6,596 nt of DNA from CAYZXU01 sp964482535 (GTDB lineage: Bacteria; Desulfobacterota; Desulfobacteria; Desulfobacterales; BuS5), in NCBI GenBank assembly GCA_964482535.1, contig CAYZXU010000128.1, positions 1 through 6,596 on the forward strand, read 5' to 3'. The first letter of the stretch is position 1; each line of letters starts with the position of its first letter. The position numbers and the translations under genes were made by a program. This document shows positions 6,394 through 6,596 of this stretch, in pieces. A model generated the notes under the pieces. It did no database searches and was not told where the DNA came from. It saw only the letters and a list, made by a program, of their open reading frames with translations.

Positions 6394-6462
6394 AAAATAT
6401 TCAATATATCCCAGCGGTTATAATATTTACCTTCCTTGAATATGAATAAAAATGAATATTTT
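6394..6462. repeat. Spaced 10-bp inverted repeat AAAATATTCA / TGAATATTTT
   Basis: The arms at 6394-6403 and 6453-6462 are perfectly complementary. A further TTGAATAT (6436-6443) also complements 6397-6404. TGAATA occurs three times between 6437 and 6459. The block lies 60-130 bp before the sigma-54 promoter, where an activator or IHF-like bending protein would bind. The bases are all A/T-rich, so chance is hard to exclude. Confidence 0.25.
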
Positions 6463-6524
6463 CCAAAGGTCTTATATACCATAAAAATAATTTGTTATAT
6501 TTAAATTCCTGGTTGTCAGGCCTT

Positions 6525-6540
6525 TGGCACATCACTTGCT
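6525..6540 (+). promoter_or_regulatory. Sigma-54 (RpoN) -24/-12 promoter
   Basis: TGGCAC (6525-6530), five bases, then TTGCT (6536-6540) match the sigma-54 consensus TGGCAC-N5-TTGCW at every defined position, with a T before it. The GG (6526-6527) and GC (6538-6539) are separated by the required 10 bp. Transcription would start near 6551, running rightward out of the window. The DUF2325 gene ends well upstream, so the target lies beyond 6596. Activation needs an ATP-dependent enhancer-binding protein that is not encoded here. Confidence 0.75.
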
Positions 6541-6596
6541 TTATAAAATCCATAATTAAATCACAAAAAAACGGACTGACACCTAAACTATTTTTT

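Larger units (their letters stand above)
6198..6596. other. 399-bp intergenic region without a credible gene
   Basis: Both strands were read and no ORF with a plausible start site and composition was found. The longest candidate I noted is about 20 codons from an ATG near 6442, without a ribosome binding site. The region is AT-rich. It carries a hairpin and repeated TGTCACA motifs near its left end, AT-rich inverted repeats in the middle, and a sigma-54 promoter near the right edge. It looks like a termination zone followed by a long control region for a rightward gene beyond the window. Confidence 0.6.

Noticed and set aside
6442..6505. Small 20-codon ORF starting at an ATG near 6442
   Set aside because: No ribosome binding site, AT-rich composition and overlap with candidate regulatory repeats.
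6571..6596. Right-edge string containing TGACACCT, also present at 4871-4878, as a dispersed repeat
   Set aside because: Only eight bases are shared, and the flanks differ; too short to call a repeat without genome-wide counts.

Overview
The window looks like a chromosomal segment from a Gram-negative, deltaproteobacterial-type organism (Desulfobacterota, perhaps Desulfobacterales). This is an inference. It rests on the split MacB-type transporter (separate ATPase and permease), an outer-membrane lipoprotein of the NodT family, a long DUF2325 protein, a textbook sigma-54 promoter, and by-eye moderate GC with AT-rich intergenic DNA. No RNA gene, CRISPR array, transposase or phage gene was seen.

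Positions 46-4726 (minus strand) hold a compact four-gene operon for a complete MacAB-TolC-like tripartite efflux pump. In transcription order it encodes an outer-membrane factor lipoprotein (3296-4726), a MacA-like membrane-fusion adaptor (1965-3266), a MacB/LolD-type ATPase (1261-1968) and a MacB/FtsX-type permease (46-1257). The last three genes are nearly or actually overlapping (an ATGA overlap, then a 3-nt gap). The ATPase and permease should power the pump from the inner membrane, the adaptor should bridge the periplasm, and the outer-membrane factor should provide the exit duct. The substrate cannot be read from the sequence.

Positions 4727-4949 are a divergent regulatory region. It holds a sigma-70-like promoter facing each way, both with a perfect TTGACA -35 box. 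It also holds a near-perfect 28-bp palindrome (GTAGGGGCAC arms) abutting the pump's -35 box, and smaller inverted repeats that overlap promoter elements.

Positions 4950-6197 (plus strand) encode a 415-residue protein with an N-terminal helical region, a long charged coiled coil and a C-terminal DUF2325 domain. It is cysteine-rich, with two cysteine clusters of identical C-x3-C-x5-C spacing. Its function is unknown. This is the least understood gene in the window.

Positions 6198-6596 have no credible gene. They hold a hairpin with a T-run that may terminate the DUF2325 transcript, phased TGTCACA repeats forming a TGT-N10-ACA palindrome, and near the right edge a consensus sigma-54 -24/-12 promoter pointing right. 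That promoter should drive a gene or RNA just outside the window.
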